Notes under the pieces: generated by a model | What the model saw: only the letters and a program-made list of their open reading frames with translations | Told to the model about the DNA's origin: nothing | Databases searched by the model: none | Shown: in pieces, positions 29,101 through 49,200 of the stretch | Numbering within the stretch: position 1 is the stretch's first letter | Layout of the letters: each line of letters begins with the position of its first letter | Position numbers and translations under genes: made by a program | NCBI RefSeq assembly: GCF_018860155.1 | Contig: NZ_JAHKNI010000030.1 | Location: 14,272 to 65,058, forward strand | DNA: 50,787 nucleotides | Source: Nocardia albiluteola | Lineage (GTDB): Bacteria; Actinomycetota; Actinomycetes; Mycobacteriales; Mycobacteriaceae | Direction of reading: 5' to 3'

Positions 29101-32052
29101 ACCATCCCGATGGTCTCCACCGTCACCGGGCGCCCGATCGAGCGCGCCGAATTAACCGAGCCCGGCTACTGGATCAGCCATGCCCGCAACACCGTTCGCT
29201 TCGCCGACGCCCTCGAGGTCATGGCCGAACTCGGCCCGGCCGTCCATCTGGAAATCGGCCCCACCGCGGCGCTGACCGCACACGTCACCGGCACGGCCGT
29301 GGCATCCCTGCGGCACGATCGGCCCGAGCCGAGCGCGCTCGCCGCCGCCCTGGCCCGGCTGGTGGTAAGCGGTGTGGACCCGAACTGGCGCAACTACTTC
29401 GCCGATACCGGCGCCCGCGGCACGAGGTTGCCCACCTATCCCTTCCAGCACGAGCGCTACTGGCTCGACAACCGGCCGGCCGGGGTGGTGGATCTCGGCG
29501 CGGCCGGTCTGGACAGTGCCGATCACCCGATCCTCAAGGCATCGGTGACCCTCCCCTCGTCCGGCCGGATGCTGTTCACCGGTCGGGTCTCGCTCGCCTC
29601 GCTGCCCTGGCTGGCCGATCACCGGGTACACGATGCGGTGTTGTTCCCCGGCACGGCATTCCTGGATCTGGTGCTGCACGCCGGACGATGCAGTGGCTAC
29701 CCCGGCGTGGCCGGGCTCACCCTCGACGTGCCGCTGGCTCTGACCGAGTCGGACCGCCTGCAGGTGCGCGTGGAGGTCGGCGAACCCGGAGACGGACGCC
29801 GCGCGGTGGCGGTGTATTCGCGCCCGGAGAGCGCCGCGCCCGGCGAGCCGTGGACGCGGCACTGCTCGGGCGTCCTGGATGCCGAAAACGTCTCCCGTGC
29901 GGCCGAATCCGTGCACTGGCCCCCCGCCGACGCGACGGCGCTGGACATCGGTGACTTCTACGACCGGATGGCCGAATCCGGCATCGTCTACGGTCCGGTC
30001 TTCCGCGGTATGCGGGCGGTGTGGCGGCGCGGCGACGAGCTGTATGCCGAGATCCGAATGGACGGCGGCACCGGCGATTTCGCCGTGCACCCGGCCCTGT
30101 TCGACGCCGCCGTGCACCTCACCGCGATCGAGGCGGGCGGGGAACGAGCGCATCTCCCGTTCTCCTGGACCGGGGTCACGCTGCACGGCCGCGCCGGCAC
30201 CGGGCTCATGGTCCGGCTGGTCCGGCGGGGTGACGACGAGGTCGCCCTCGAGCTGGCCGATCCGTCCGGCAGTCCCGTCGCCTCGGTCTCCTCGCTGGCC
30301 GGGCGGCCGATCTCCGACGCACCGGCGCGCGTCGGCTCGCTTCGGGTGGACTGGCATCCCGTGACATTGCCGTCGGCGACCGTGTTGCCCGCCGACACCA
30401 CCGTGCTGAACGCGGCTGCGCAGCACGCCGATTCGGGCGATATCGCTGAATCGGCCCGGTTCACGGCCGAGTATGTGCTCGGGTCGGTACAGGACTGGTT
30501 CGCCCGGCAGACCGATCCGCGGTCGCGTCTGGTCGTGGTAACCGACGGCATCGCCTCCGACGATCCGGCCCGCCGCCTGCCCGCGGCCGCGGTGTGGGGT
30601 GTGGTGCGGTCGGTGCAGGCCGAGCACCCGGGGCGGGTAGTACTGGCCGACGGCGATGATCGGCTCCCCGCCGCGGTGGCTTCGGGTGAGCCCCAGGTCG
30701 TACTGGGCGCCACGGAGGCATTCGTGCCGCGGTTGGTGCGCCGGTCGTCCCCGGTGGCGAATTCGCCCTGGCGTCCGGGGACGGTCGTGATGACCGGGGC
30801 GGGCGGGGCGCTCGGTGGCCGGGTCGCACGGCATCTGGTCGAGCGGCACGGTGTCCGCAGGCTCCTGCTGGTCAGCCGCCGGGGCGAGTCCTCGCCCGGG
30901 AGCGACGAACTGGCCGCGCGGTTGCGCGCATCCGGCGCCGCGGTGGAATTCGCGGCGTGCGACGTGAGCGATCGGCCCGCGTTGGCCGGGATTCTGGCAT
31001 CGGTGCCCGCGCGGTGGCCGATATCGGCGGTCGTGCACTGCGCGGGTGTCGTCGACGACGCCGCCCTCGCCGGACAATCCGCCGAGCGGCTACGAACCGT
31101 GTTCGGGCCCAAGGCCGTCGGCGCCTGGCATCTGCACGAGCTGACCCGCGAGCTGAATCTGTCGGCATTCGTCCTGTTCTCCTCGGCCGCCGGTGTGCTG
31201 GGGTCGGCCGGGCAGGCGAACTACGGGGCCGCCAACGGGTTCCTCGATGCGCTCGCCGAGATCCGGCGCGCGCAGGGACTGCCCGCGGTGTCGCTGGCGT
31301 GGGGCCTGTGGGACGTCGAGGACGGCATGGCGGGCGAGCTCGGCGACACCGACCGGCGGCGGCTGGCACGCACCGGCGTGCTACCGATCCGGGAGGACCA
31401 TGGCCTGGCGATGTTCGACGAGGCGATGACGTCTCGGGATGCAACGATCGTCCCGCTGCTGCTCGATCGTGCCGCGCTGCGCGCCCGCGGCACGCATTTG
31501 CCCGCCGTGCTCCGCGAAGTTCCCGGCGCTCCGACGCACGAACCGTCCCGGAACGGCACGGCGACGCTGCGGGACCGGATCGGCGGGCTCACCGGACAGG
31601 CGCGCCGTGACCTGCTCGCCGACGCGATTCGCGCCGAGGTCGCGACCACGCTCGGCCATGCCGGACCGACCGCGGTCGACGCCCAACGGAGCTTCACCGA
31701 CCTGGGCTTCGACTCGCTCACCGCGGTCGAGTTGCGCAATCGGCTCGCGGCGCTCACCGGTATCGCACTGCCGGCGACGGTCGTGTTCGATCATCCGTCG
31801 ACCGACGCGCTGGCCGGGTTCCTCGACGGCCGATTGCCCAGCGCCACCGACACTCTCGTCACCGAACTGGACAGGGTGGGCACGCAGCTGCTGGCGGCGG
31901 AATGGGAGAGCGCGGACCATGCGCGCATCGCCGACCGCCTGGAACATCTACTGGCCGAGTGGAATCGACGCGACTCGGCGAACCGCAACGGCGACCTCGC
32001 CGGCACCACCACTCCGGAGGAACTGATGGATTTCATCGACCGCAACCTGTGA
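14200..32052 (+). CDS. Type I modular PKS: loading module and modules 1-3
   Basis: Giant PKS of 5,950 aa, the first protein of the assembly line. Domain order is KSQ-AT-ACP / KS-AT-KR-ACP / KS-AT-DH-KR-ACP / KS-AT-DH-KR-ACP, then a C-terminal docking region (LLAAEWESADH to EELMDFIDRNL) that should hand the chain to the next PKS. There is no N-terminal coiled-coil docking segment, as expected for a loading protein. The start at ATG 14200 is preferred over the in-frame ATG at 14194 because AAGGGGG at 14187-14193 gives a 6-nt spacing to the former and none to the latter. It selects methylmalonyl at loading, module 1 and module 2, and malonyl at module 3. It sits 46 nt before the second PKS gene. 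Confidence 0.97.
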   Translation: MSLRLEGGIAVVGVSCRFPGADGPDALWSLLTTGITVDAPLPDGRWEAGALAGLPEQERRIIRRGAFLGDVAGFDAGFFGMTAREAAMTDPQQRLMLELGWEALEDAGITAQSLSHSRTGVFIGAATDDYSTLTRARGAAGITAHTFTGSLRSLIANRVSYFLKAKGPSLVVDTGQSSSLVAVHLAAESLRRGESDIAIAGGVCLRLTPHHAIAANRIGALSQDGRCHVFDARANGFAQGEGGGAVVLKPLAAALADGDDIYCVIRGSAVTNDGGGEQLTAPTVNGQAEAIRAAYRQARVDPAAVVHVELHGTGTPTGDPVEAAALGAAIGTARTAGNPLRVGSIKSNIGHLEAAAGIAGFLKTALCARAGTLVPTADFHTPNPRIALADMHLRVQTSLEPIPGDAAVYGISSFGVGGTNCHVAVSAPPRQRRGARPRPAEPAPIPIVLSAADPGALRAQASRLAAVLDGTPDLLDAGWSLITTRSRFEHRAVVIASDRTAAGPVRDGLAAIAAGEPATAVVQGLAADTADPVFVFPGQGPQWVGMAAELLGSSAVFAESIAACAEALAPFTDWSLIEVLRGQGPAAALDRVDVVQPALWAVMVALADTWAAMGVRPSAVIGHSQGEIAAATVAGILSRSDGARVVALRSRIIARRLAGEGGMASVSLPAEEVRALLAEHPGIELAALNGPRSTVISGPSGPLDRILALLEGSGVRVRVRRVPVDYASHSAHVDALTDELMDALAPITPRSGTVAFHSTVTGTELDGAELTPEYWCRNLRRTVRFQPTVESLLTRHTVFIEPSPHPVLTVRIQETAEQTGRTVAAIGTLRRDDGTLDRMVTSAAEAWTAGVAVDWTVLFRNTGTRRVPLPTYPFQRTRHWLDTSDAQRPEAASALALRRADGEDLPDILRDMVRRHTAVVLGLSDPGAVADETPFREQGLTSVAGAELCATLARATGVSLPATTVFDYPTPIALAAHLEQRAQGGPIAEAAIATPAVREGDPVVIVGMACRYPGGVCTPEQLWQLLVDGRDAIGAFPADRGWDLDSFGASITSRGGFLYDVPDFDSAFFGISPREALAMDPQQRLLLEISWEAIERAGIDPHSLRGSDTGIFSGVMAQDYGPRLHDPSDGTDGYRLTGSTTSVASGRVAYALGVEGPAITVDTACSSSLVALHLATEAVRRGDCAIALAGGVTVLSSPGIFVEFSRQGGLSADGRCKAFAAAADGTGWGEGAGVLVLERLSDAQRNNHPILAIVRGSAVNQDGASNGLTAPNGPSQQRVIRRALATAGLEPADVDAVEAHGTGTALGDPIEAQALLATYGQDRDEPLWLGSLKSNIGHTQAAAGVAGVIKMVMAIGHGLLPRTLHVDEPTREIDWTAGKVELLREPRRWDDTGRPRRAGVSSFGISGTNAHVVLEQPPADGSPGAVRPQDRAVDAPWLLSALDEVSLAAQARRLHEHLTRDPSPDPADIGYTLAVARSRFGRRAAVLGEDIPARAAALAALADGTAHPGVVRGTAAAAGRTVFVFPGQGSQWPGMGAALLDTSAVFAEWIDRCERALAPFVAWSLTDALRDNDSALDRVDIVQPALWAVMVSLSEVWRSLGVEPDAVIGHSQGEIAAACVAGILTLDDAARIVALRSRLIGRDLAGTGTMASIALSAQDVRESLSEHPGVGVAALNGPRSTVVAGPRDALEAMLSGLEPQGVRVRRIPVDYASHTPDVEGLRAGLAAALAPIAPRTGRISFYSTVTGTRLDGSELTAEYWFRNLRHPVLFHPTTEALIADRYTTFLEPSPHPVLTASIQDTAEAAGTDVVTLGTLRREHGARADLLASAAHAWTRGIGIEWAAEYPDARPITLPTYPFQRTRYWPDTSAGSQEPESGDGEFWSAVQSGDTAAVASLLGLREDRPDWMAEAMPALARRREIRRASERIDALRYAIEWTSSAAIGAGTPAGRWLVVTPDGEHETAWAPAVRDRLRAGGAEVIELRLGAQERGSLADLLPPDVDAVLSLPAANDVAPYGRAVPPGAAAGLTLIHALADAGLDIPLWTITTGAVAVDTADSVRNPAQSQVWGLGRVVALEQPERWGGLIDLPDLPDEPAVRRLTAVLAQRAEDQVAIRDSGTFVRRLVHAPAKTPVAERHRARGVVLITGGTGALGARVARRLARDGAAHLVLAGRRGPLAPGADALAAELRALGAAVDIVACDVGDRTAVARLLARFPVTSIFHAAGMLDDAVVDSLTVDQLGRVLRVKADGARHLHELTAGRDLDEFVLFSSISGVLGIPGQGGYAPGNAYLDALAEHRRARGLPAASYAWGPWAGDGMAAPDAVADRLRRHGVPPLDPDRALEVLLRGADEDRACVMVADIRWDRFHLAYAEARPRPLIAGLPEVRAHAEAMTGGRDDEPGSRLAVRVRALRGPQRSAAVLEAVCAQVAAVLGHAGAPHIDAEKPFHDLGFDSLTGVELRNRLGAETGVRLPSSLVFDHPTAAAAARYIESLLTGAQEPEPVAATAEPGDDDPVVIVAMACRYPGDVRSPEELWRLVVDGGDAIGDFPTDRGWDLRRLRQTPDGPGASVTGRGGFLYDAADFDATLFGISPREALAMDPQQRLLLETAWETFERAGIDPKSLRGSETGVFVGLTYQDYQTRVAEPPRELEGYLLTGVTASVASGRIAYTFGLEGPAVTIDTACSSSLVALHLAAQAVRRGECTAALAGGVALMATPHMFTEFSRQQGLSPDGRCKAFSRDADGFGAAEGVGLLLVERLSRAERLAHPVLAVVRGSAVNQDGASNGLTAPNGPSQQRVIRRALADAGLRPADVDAVETHGTGTRLGDPIEAQALLATYGRDRARPLLLGSVKSNIGHTQAAAGAAGIIKMVMAMRHGLLPRTLHAEHPAPDIDWDAGAIALLTDNLPWPADERPRRAAVSSFGVSGTNAHVILEQPPVAAVPATSAPEPAVTPWVVSAKTPEALRAQAQRLLELGDPHPADVAYSLATTRAALEHRAVVLGRTRDELITGLAAVADGSPAELVVEGSATAAGKVVFVFPGQGSQWPGMGAALLDSSPVFADRIGRCARALEPFVDWSLTDVLRDTDSPLDRVDIVQPALWAVMVSLAETWRSLGVEPAAVIGHSQGEIAAACVAGALSLDDGARIVALRSRIIAERLAGQGGMASIALPVDGVRPHLPTHPGIDIAAVNGPRSTVVAGPEPELDRLLRTMEHNGIRVRRIPVDYASHTAAVESIRTELDAALADVVARESDIAFYSTVTGARLDGGELTPDYWYRNLRRPVLFHPAVEALIADRHTTFIEPSAHPILTAPLEESSEAVTVVGTLRRNEGDLTRLLTSAAQAWAHGLPVDWTSQFPGAHRIPLPTYAFQRARYWMEDRGAGPSNLAAAGQRPVRHPLLSARIDNPDGQGTLFTGRIALDTHPWLADHVIAGVPLLPGTAVLEMAVRAGDEVGCDLVEDLTLTAPLPLPESGGVQLHVRVEPARDGRCGFSVYARPEDAPGDDAWTLHAGGTLTRSKTPAPAAPGTWPPPDATSIPVDSAYERLAANGYSYGPAFRGLRAMWRRGSEIFAEIALPQEQWTSAEQFTLHPGLLDAAAQTVLLAAATGDEMPSVLPFEWRGFAVSAAGATAARVCLRTAGPSEARLSLMDTAGVPIAEAGALVLRPVNPAELARAGLGDGLFRVEWSEFTPPSVVPADLISRADVLDAAELATLATELATAPPALVFARLDRREDEDEPDTPCAEHAQGEALRILELLRTWLAEPVFDESQLVLVTRHAVQAVPDDPIRTRFAAVWGMVRSAQTEHPDRFVLADVDEADASHQILPIVVAGGEPQIAVRRGRPMLPRLIRARVAETAAAPADSEGTVLITGGTGTLGRLVARHLIDHHGVRRVLLISRQGPAAEGAAALLADLRAAGAHADILACDAADRSALTRLFDRLGATHPITAVVHAAGVLGDGTIDSLTPDRVVRVLRPKIAAAVHLHELTRRHDVPRFVLFSSAAGVLGSAGQAGYAAANAYLDALACYRRSHGDPAVSLAWGLWDESSGLTATLTDADVRRLSGLGIGAMATDAALALFDIAWNGGADAAVVPMRMDSAALAAAGGPVPAMLRDMVRVPVRRRAIRPADHALPAPDLRDRTPGGLLELVRTRAAAVLGHDSAQEVPPTRAFRDLGFDSLAAVDLRNRLNTATGLRLAATVVFDHPSPAALAEHIERALSGASHAPAAVAPVTAHTDDPVVIVGMGCRFPGGADSPEALWHLVRDARDAVAAMPSDRGWDPAGMYDPTGATPGSVLCTEGAFLPDAAGFDADLFGISPREALAMDPQQRLLLETAWETFEGAGIDPMSLRGSRTGVFAGVMYHDYGARLTDVPADVEGYLINGSAGSVASGRVAYVFGLEGPAVTVDTACSSSLVAMHLAAQALRNGECTMALAGGVTVMATPAPFVEFSRQRGLAPDGRCKAFAAAADGTGWGEGAGLVLLERLSDARRNNHPVLAVLRGSAVNQDGASNGLTAPNGPAQQRVIRQALADAGLQPSEIDAVEAHGTGTRLGDPIEAQALLAVYGQDRAEPLRLGSVKSNIGHTQAAAGAAGVIKTIMAMRYGILPRTLHVDQPTPHVEWAAGSVELLTENTPWPDHGRPRRAGVSSFGVSGTNAHIILEQAGESDSPPSDRHTPPIVPWVISGRGPAARAAGAARLAAAVRPQDSALDIGWSLATGRAALNDRAVVLTGGGTDRAEALEALARGASHPAVITGRATGTGVAMVFSGQGTQRTGMGHELYDTYPVYAAAFDTVCAELDRHLAQPLRDIVFGADRELLDQTRYAQPALFALQVALYRLWESWGVTPAVVAGHSIGEIAAAHIAGALTLTDAAALVAARGTLMHALPAGGAMVAVDMAENDILPHVRRFPESVAVAAVNGPKSVVLSGDHATLARITGALDGHRITWLRVSHAFHSPLMDAMLDEFGRVVAQLPSTAPTIPMVSTVTGRPIERAELTEPGYWISHARNTVRFADALEVMAELGPAVHLEIGPTAALTAHVTGTAVASLRHDRPEPSALAAALARLVVSGVDPNWRNYFADTGARGTRLPTYPFQHERYWLDNRPAGVVDLGAAGLDSADHPILKASVTLPSSGRMLFTGRVSLASLPWLADHRVHDAVLFPGTAFLDLVLHAGRCSGYPGVAGLTLDVPLALTESDRLQVRVEVGEPGDGRRAVAVYSRPESAAPGEPWTRHCSGVLDAENVSRAAESVHWPPADATALDIGDFYDRMAESGIVYGPVFRGMRAVWRRGDELYAEIRMDGGTGDFAVHPALFDAAVHLTAIEAGGERAHLPFSWTGVTLHGRAGTGLMVRLVRRGDDEVALELADPSGSPVASVSSLAGRPISDAPARVGSLRVDWHPVTLPSATVLPADTTVLNAAAQHADSGDIAESARFTAEYVLGSVQDWFARQTDPRSRLVVVTDGIASDDPARRLPAAAVWGVVRSVQAEHPGRVVLADGDDRLPAAVASGEPQVVLGATEAFVPRLVRRSSPVANSPWRPGTVVMTGAGGALGGRVARHLVERHGVRRLLLVSRRGESSPGSDELAARLRASGAAVEFAACDVSDRPALAGILASVPARWPISAVVHCAGVVDDAALAGQSAERLRTVFGPKAVGAWHLHELTRELNLSAFVLFSSAAGVLGSAGQANYGAANGFLDALAEIRRAQGLPAVSLAWGLWDVEDGMAGELGDTDRRRLARTGVLPIREDHGLAMFDEAMTSRDATIVPLLLDRAALRARGTHLPAVLREVPGAPTHEPSRNGTATLRDRIGGLTGQARRDLLADAIRAEVATTLGHAGPTAVDAQRSFTDLGFDSLTAVELRNRLAALTGIALPATVVFDHPSTDALAGFLDGRLPSATDTLVTELDRVGTQLLAAEWESADHARIADRLEHLLAEWNRRDSANRNGDLAGTTTPEELMDFIDRNL
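17203..21690 (+). other. PKS module 1: KS - AT(methylmalonyl) - KR(B-type) - ACP
   Basis: KS cysteine at residue 1165 (TACSSS). The AT carries YASH at 1711-1714. There is no DH between the AT and the KR structural half. The KR (catalytic half about 20620-21310) has an intact TGGTGALG cofactor motif and LDD at 2226-2228, the B-type stereochemical marker; the Tyr/Asn region reads GGYAPGNAYLDA. The ACP serine is residue 2452 in GFDSL. Predicted result: a methyl-branched beta-hydroxyl. Confidence 0.93.
21730..26840 (+). other. PKS module 2: KS - AT(methylmalonyl) - DH - KR - ACP
   Basis: KS cysteine 2682. AT with YASH at 3222-3225. The DH (about 24373-25190) has the full HxxxGxxxxP motif (HVIAGVPLLP, H3424) and catalytic aspartate D3589 in LLDAAAQ, so it should be active. 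The KR has TGGTGTLG and LGD at 3950-3952, keeping the last aspartate of the B-type motif. ACP serine 4170. Predicted result: a trisubstituted, methyl-bearing double bond. Confidence 0.92.
26884..32052 (+). other. PKS module 3: KS - AT(malonyl) - DH(variant) - KR(B-type) - ACP - docking
   Basis: KS cysteine 4401. The AT has GHSIGE and HAFH at 4941-4944, the malonyl signature. The DH has H5141 but its motif reads HRVHDAVLFP, with aspartate in place of the conserved glycine (residue 5145). The catalytic aspartate D5302 (LFDAAVH) is present. The KR has VDD at 5618-5620, B-type. ACP serine 5839, followed by about 110 residues forming the C-terminal docking region. Predicted result: a conjugated double bond if the DH works, otherwise a hydroxyl. 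Confidence 0.9.
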
Positions 32053-32098
32053 CGCAGTCCCGTCCCAGTCCGTTCGAAACGACAGGTGGTTGTGCGCA

Positions 32099-46273
<14,175 letters not shown>

Positions 46274-46288
46274 CGGGAATGGCTTGAT

Positions 46289-49200
46289 GTGAACGAGGAC
46301 AAGACCCTTCAGTACTTGAAGCGGCTGACCACTGAGCTGCGGGACACCCGGCAGCGCTTGCGCGAGGTACAGGACAGCGGCCATGAACCGCTCGCCGTCG
46401 TGGGAATGGCCTGCCGGTATCCGGGTGACGTGCGGACCCCGGAACAGCTGTGGCAGGTCGTCGCCTCCGAGCGGGACGCCATCGGCGCGTTCCCCCGGGA
46501 TCGGGGCTGGGATATCGACGGGCTGCGGTCCGCACGCTCGGGAGAGGCGGGCGGCAGCGCCACCCTGCAGGGTGGATTCCTCTACGACGCAGCGGAATTC
46601 GATGCCGGGTTCTTCGGCATCTCGCCGCGGGAGGCATTGTCGATGGATCCGCAGCAACGGCTGCTGCTGGAGACGGCCTGGGAGGCTGTCGAACGGGCAC
46701 AGATCGTCCCGGACACGCTGCGGGGCAGCCGAACCGGCGTCTTCGTCGGCATGATGTACCACGATTACGCCTCGCGGCTGGCCCGGATCCCGGACGTCGT
46801 CGAGGGATACCTGGGCACCGGCACGTCGGGCAGCATCGCCTCGGGCCGGCTCGCGTACATCCTCGGCCTCGAGGGTCCGGCCGTGACGATCGATACGGCG
46901 TGCTCCTCGTCGCTGGTCGCACTGCACCTGGCGGGTCAGGCCCTGCGGCGATCGGAGTGTTCGCTCGCGCTGGTCGGCGGCGTGACGGTGATGGCGAGCC
47001 CGGCGCCGTTCATCGACTTCAGCAGGCAGCAGGGCCTGTCCTCGGACGGCCGGTGCAAATCGTTCTCCCGCACCGCCGACGGCACCGGCTGGGCGGAGGG
47101 CGCGGGCATTCTCGTGGTCGAGCGCCTGTCGGATGCCCGGCGCAACGGGCATCCGATCCTGGCCGTCGTCCGCGGCACCGCGGTGAACCAGGACGGCCGG
47201 TCCAACGGCCTGACCGCGCCGAACGGACCGTCGCAGCAGCGGGTCATCCGGGATGCCCTCCTGGATGCCGGGCTGCGCGCGGATCAGATCGACGCGGTCG
47301 AGGCGCACGGCACCGGCACCCGGCTCGGCGACCCCATCGAGGCGCAGGCATTGCTGGCGGCCTACGGGCAGGATCGGGACCGGCCCCTGTGGCTCGGTTC
47401 AGTGAAGTCCAATATCGGCCACACCCAGGCGGCGGCCGGCGTGGCGGGCATCATCAAGATGATCATGGCGATGCGGCACGGGGTACTGCCCCGCACCCTG
47501 CACGTCGCCGCGCCGAGCACCGAGATCGACTGGGATTCGGGCGCGGTCTCGCTGCTGACCGACCCGATCGCCTGGGACGAGCGGGAGGGCACCCGCCGGG
47601 CGGGGGTGTCGTCGTTCGGTTTCAGCGGGACGAACGCACACGTGATCCTCGAGCAGGCGGAGACCGAAATCGCCGGCGACCGCGGCACGGATCCGGCGGT
47701 GCTGCCATGGGTCGTGTCGGCGCGCGACGAGGTCGCGCTGCGGGCCCAGGCCGCACAGCTGGCGGAACTCGCCGACGGCGACGCGTCGGTGCTCGATATC
47801 GGCTGTGCGCTGGCGACCACCCGCACCGCCTTCGAGGAACGGGCGATAGTGCTGGCGGGTGACCCCGGCGAGCGGAGGCAGGCCCTGGCGGCACTGGCCG
47901 ACGGGCTGCCCCACCCCGCACTCGTCACCGGCCACGGCTCCGGGGACGGCACGGCGATGGTGTTCTCCGGACAGGGCACCCAGCGGCTCGGCATGGGGCG
48001 CGAACTCTACGACGCCTACCCGGTCTACGCCGACGCCTTCGACAGCACCTGCGCGGAACTGGATCGCCATCTCCCCCAGCCACTTCGGGGCGTCGTGTTC
48101 GGCGACGACCCGGAACTGCTCGATCGCACCGACTATGCCCAGCCCGCCCTGTTCGCCCTGCAGATCGCCCTGTACCGGCTGTGGGAATCCTGGGGCATCG
48201 CACCCACCGTCGTGGCGGGACATTCGATCGGTGAAATCGCGGCCGCCCACGTCGCGGGGGTCCTCACCCTCGCCGATGCCGCGACGCTGATCGCCCATCG
48301 CGGCAGACTGATGCGGTCGCTCCCCGACGGCGGTGCCATGGTCGCCGTCGACATCGGCGCGCCCGAGGTCCTCCCCCACCTCACCGGACACGAGGACGTG
48401 GTCGCGATCGCGGCGGTCAACGGGCCGAAATCCCTTGTCCTGTCCGGTGATCACACCGCGCTCGTCCGGATCACCGACACGCTGGGCGATCACCGCATCA
48501 CCTGGCTGCGCGTCTCACACGCCTTCCACTCGCCCCTGATGGATCCGATCCTCGACGAATTCCGCGCCGTCGTCGCACGCCTGTCGTTCAACCCGCCCGC
48601 GATCCCGATCGTCTCCACGGTCACCGGCGCGCCGGCCGATCACACCGCCCTCCGCGACCCCGGCCACTGGGTCCGGCACGCCCGCAACACCGTTCGCTTC
48701 GCCGAGGCCACCGCGCACCTCACCGCCGCCACTTGCCTCGAGATCGGACCCAACGCCGCCCTGACCTCCCATCTCCCCGGCATCGGCGTCGCCTCCCTGC
48801 GCCACGGCAGATCCGAGGTGGAGGCCCTCGCCACCGCCCTGGCGCAGCTCACGGTCCGCGGCGCGAATCCCCGCTGGCACAACTACTTCGCCGGCTCCGG
48901 CGCACGACCGGTGCCGGTGCCCACCTATCCGTTCCAGCGACGCCGTTACTGGCTCGAATCCGCCGAATCCACCGGCACGTCCGATCATCCGTTCCTGGAC
49001 ACCGCCATCGGGCTGGCCGGCGGCGACCGGATAGTGCTCACGGGCAGGCTGTCTCTCGCCGCCCATCCGTGGCTCGCCGATCACACGGTGAACGGCCGGG
49101 CGTTGTTGCCGGGCACCGCATTCGTCGAACTCGCGGTGCACGCCGCACACCGCGCGAATCATCCGTACCTGGCCGAGCTCACCCTGGATGTGCCGCTGGC

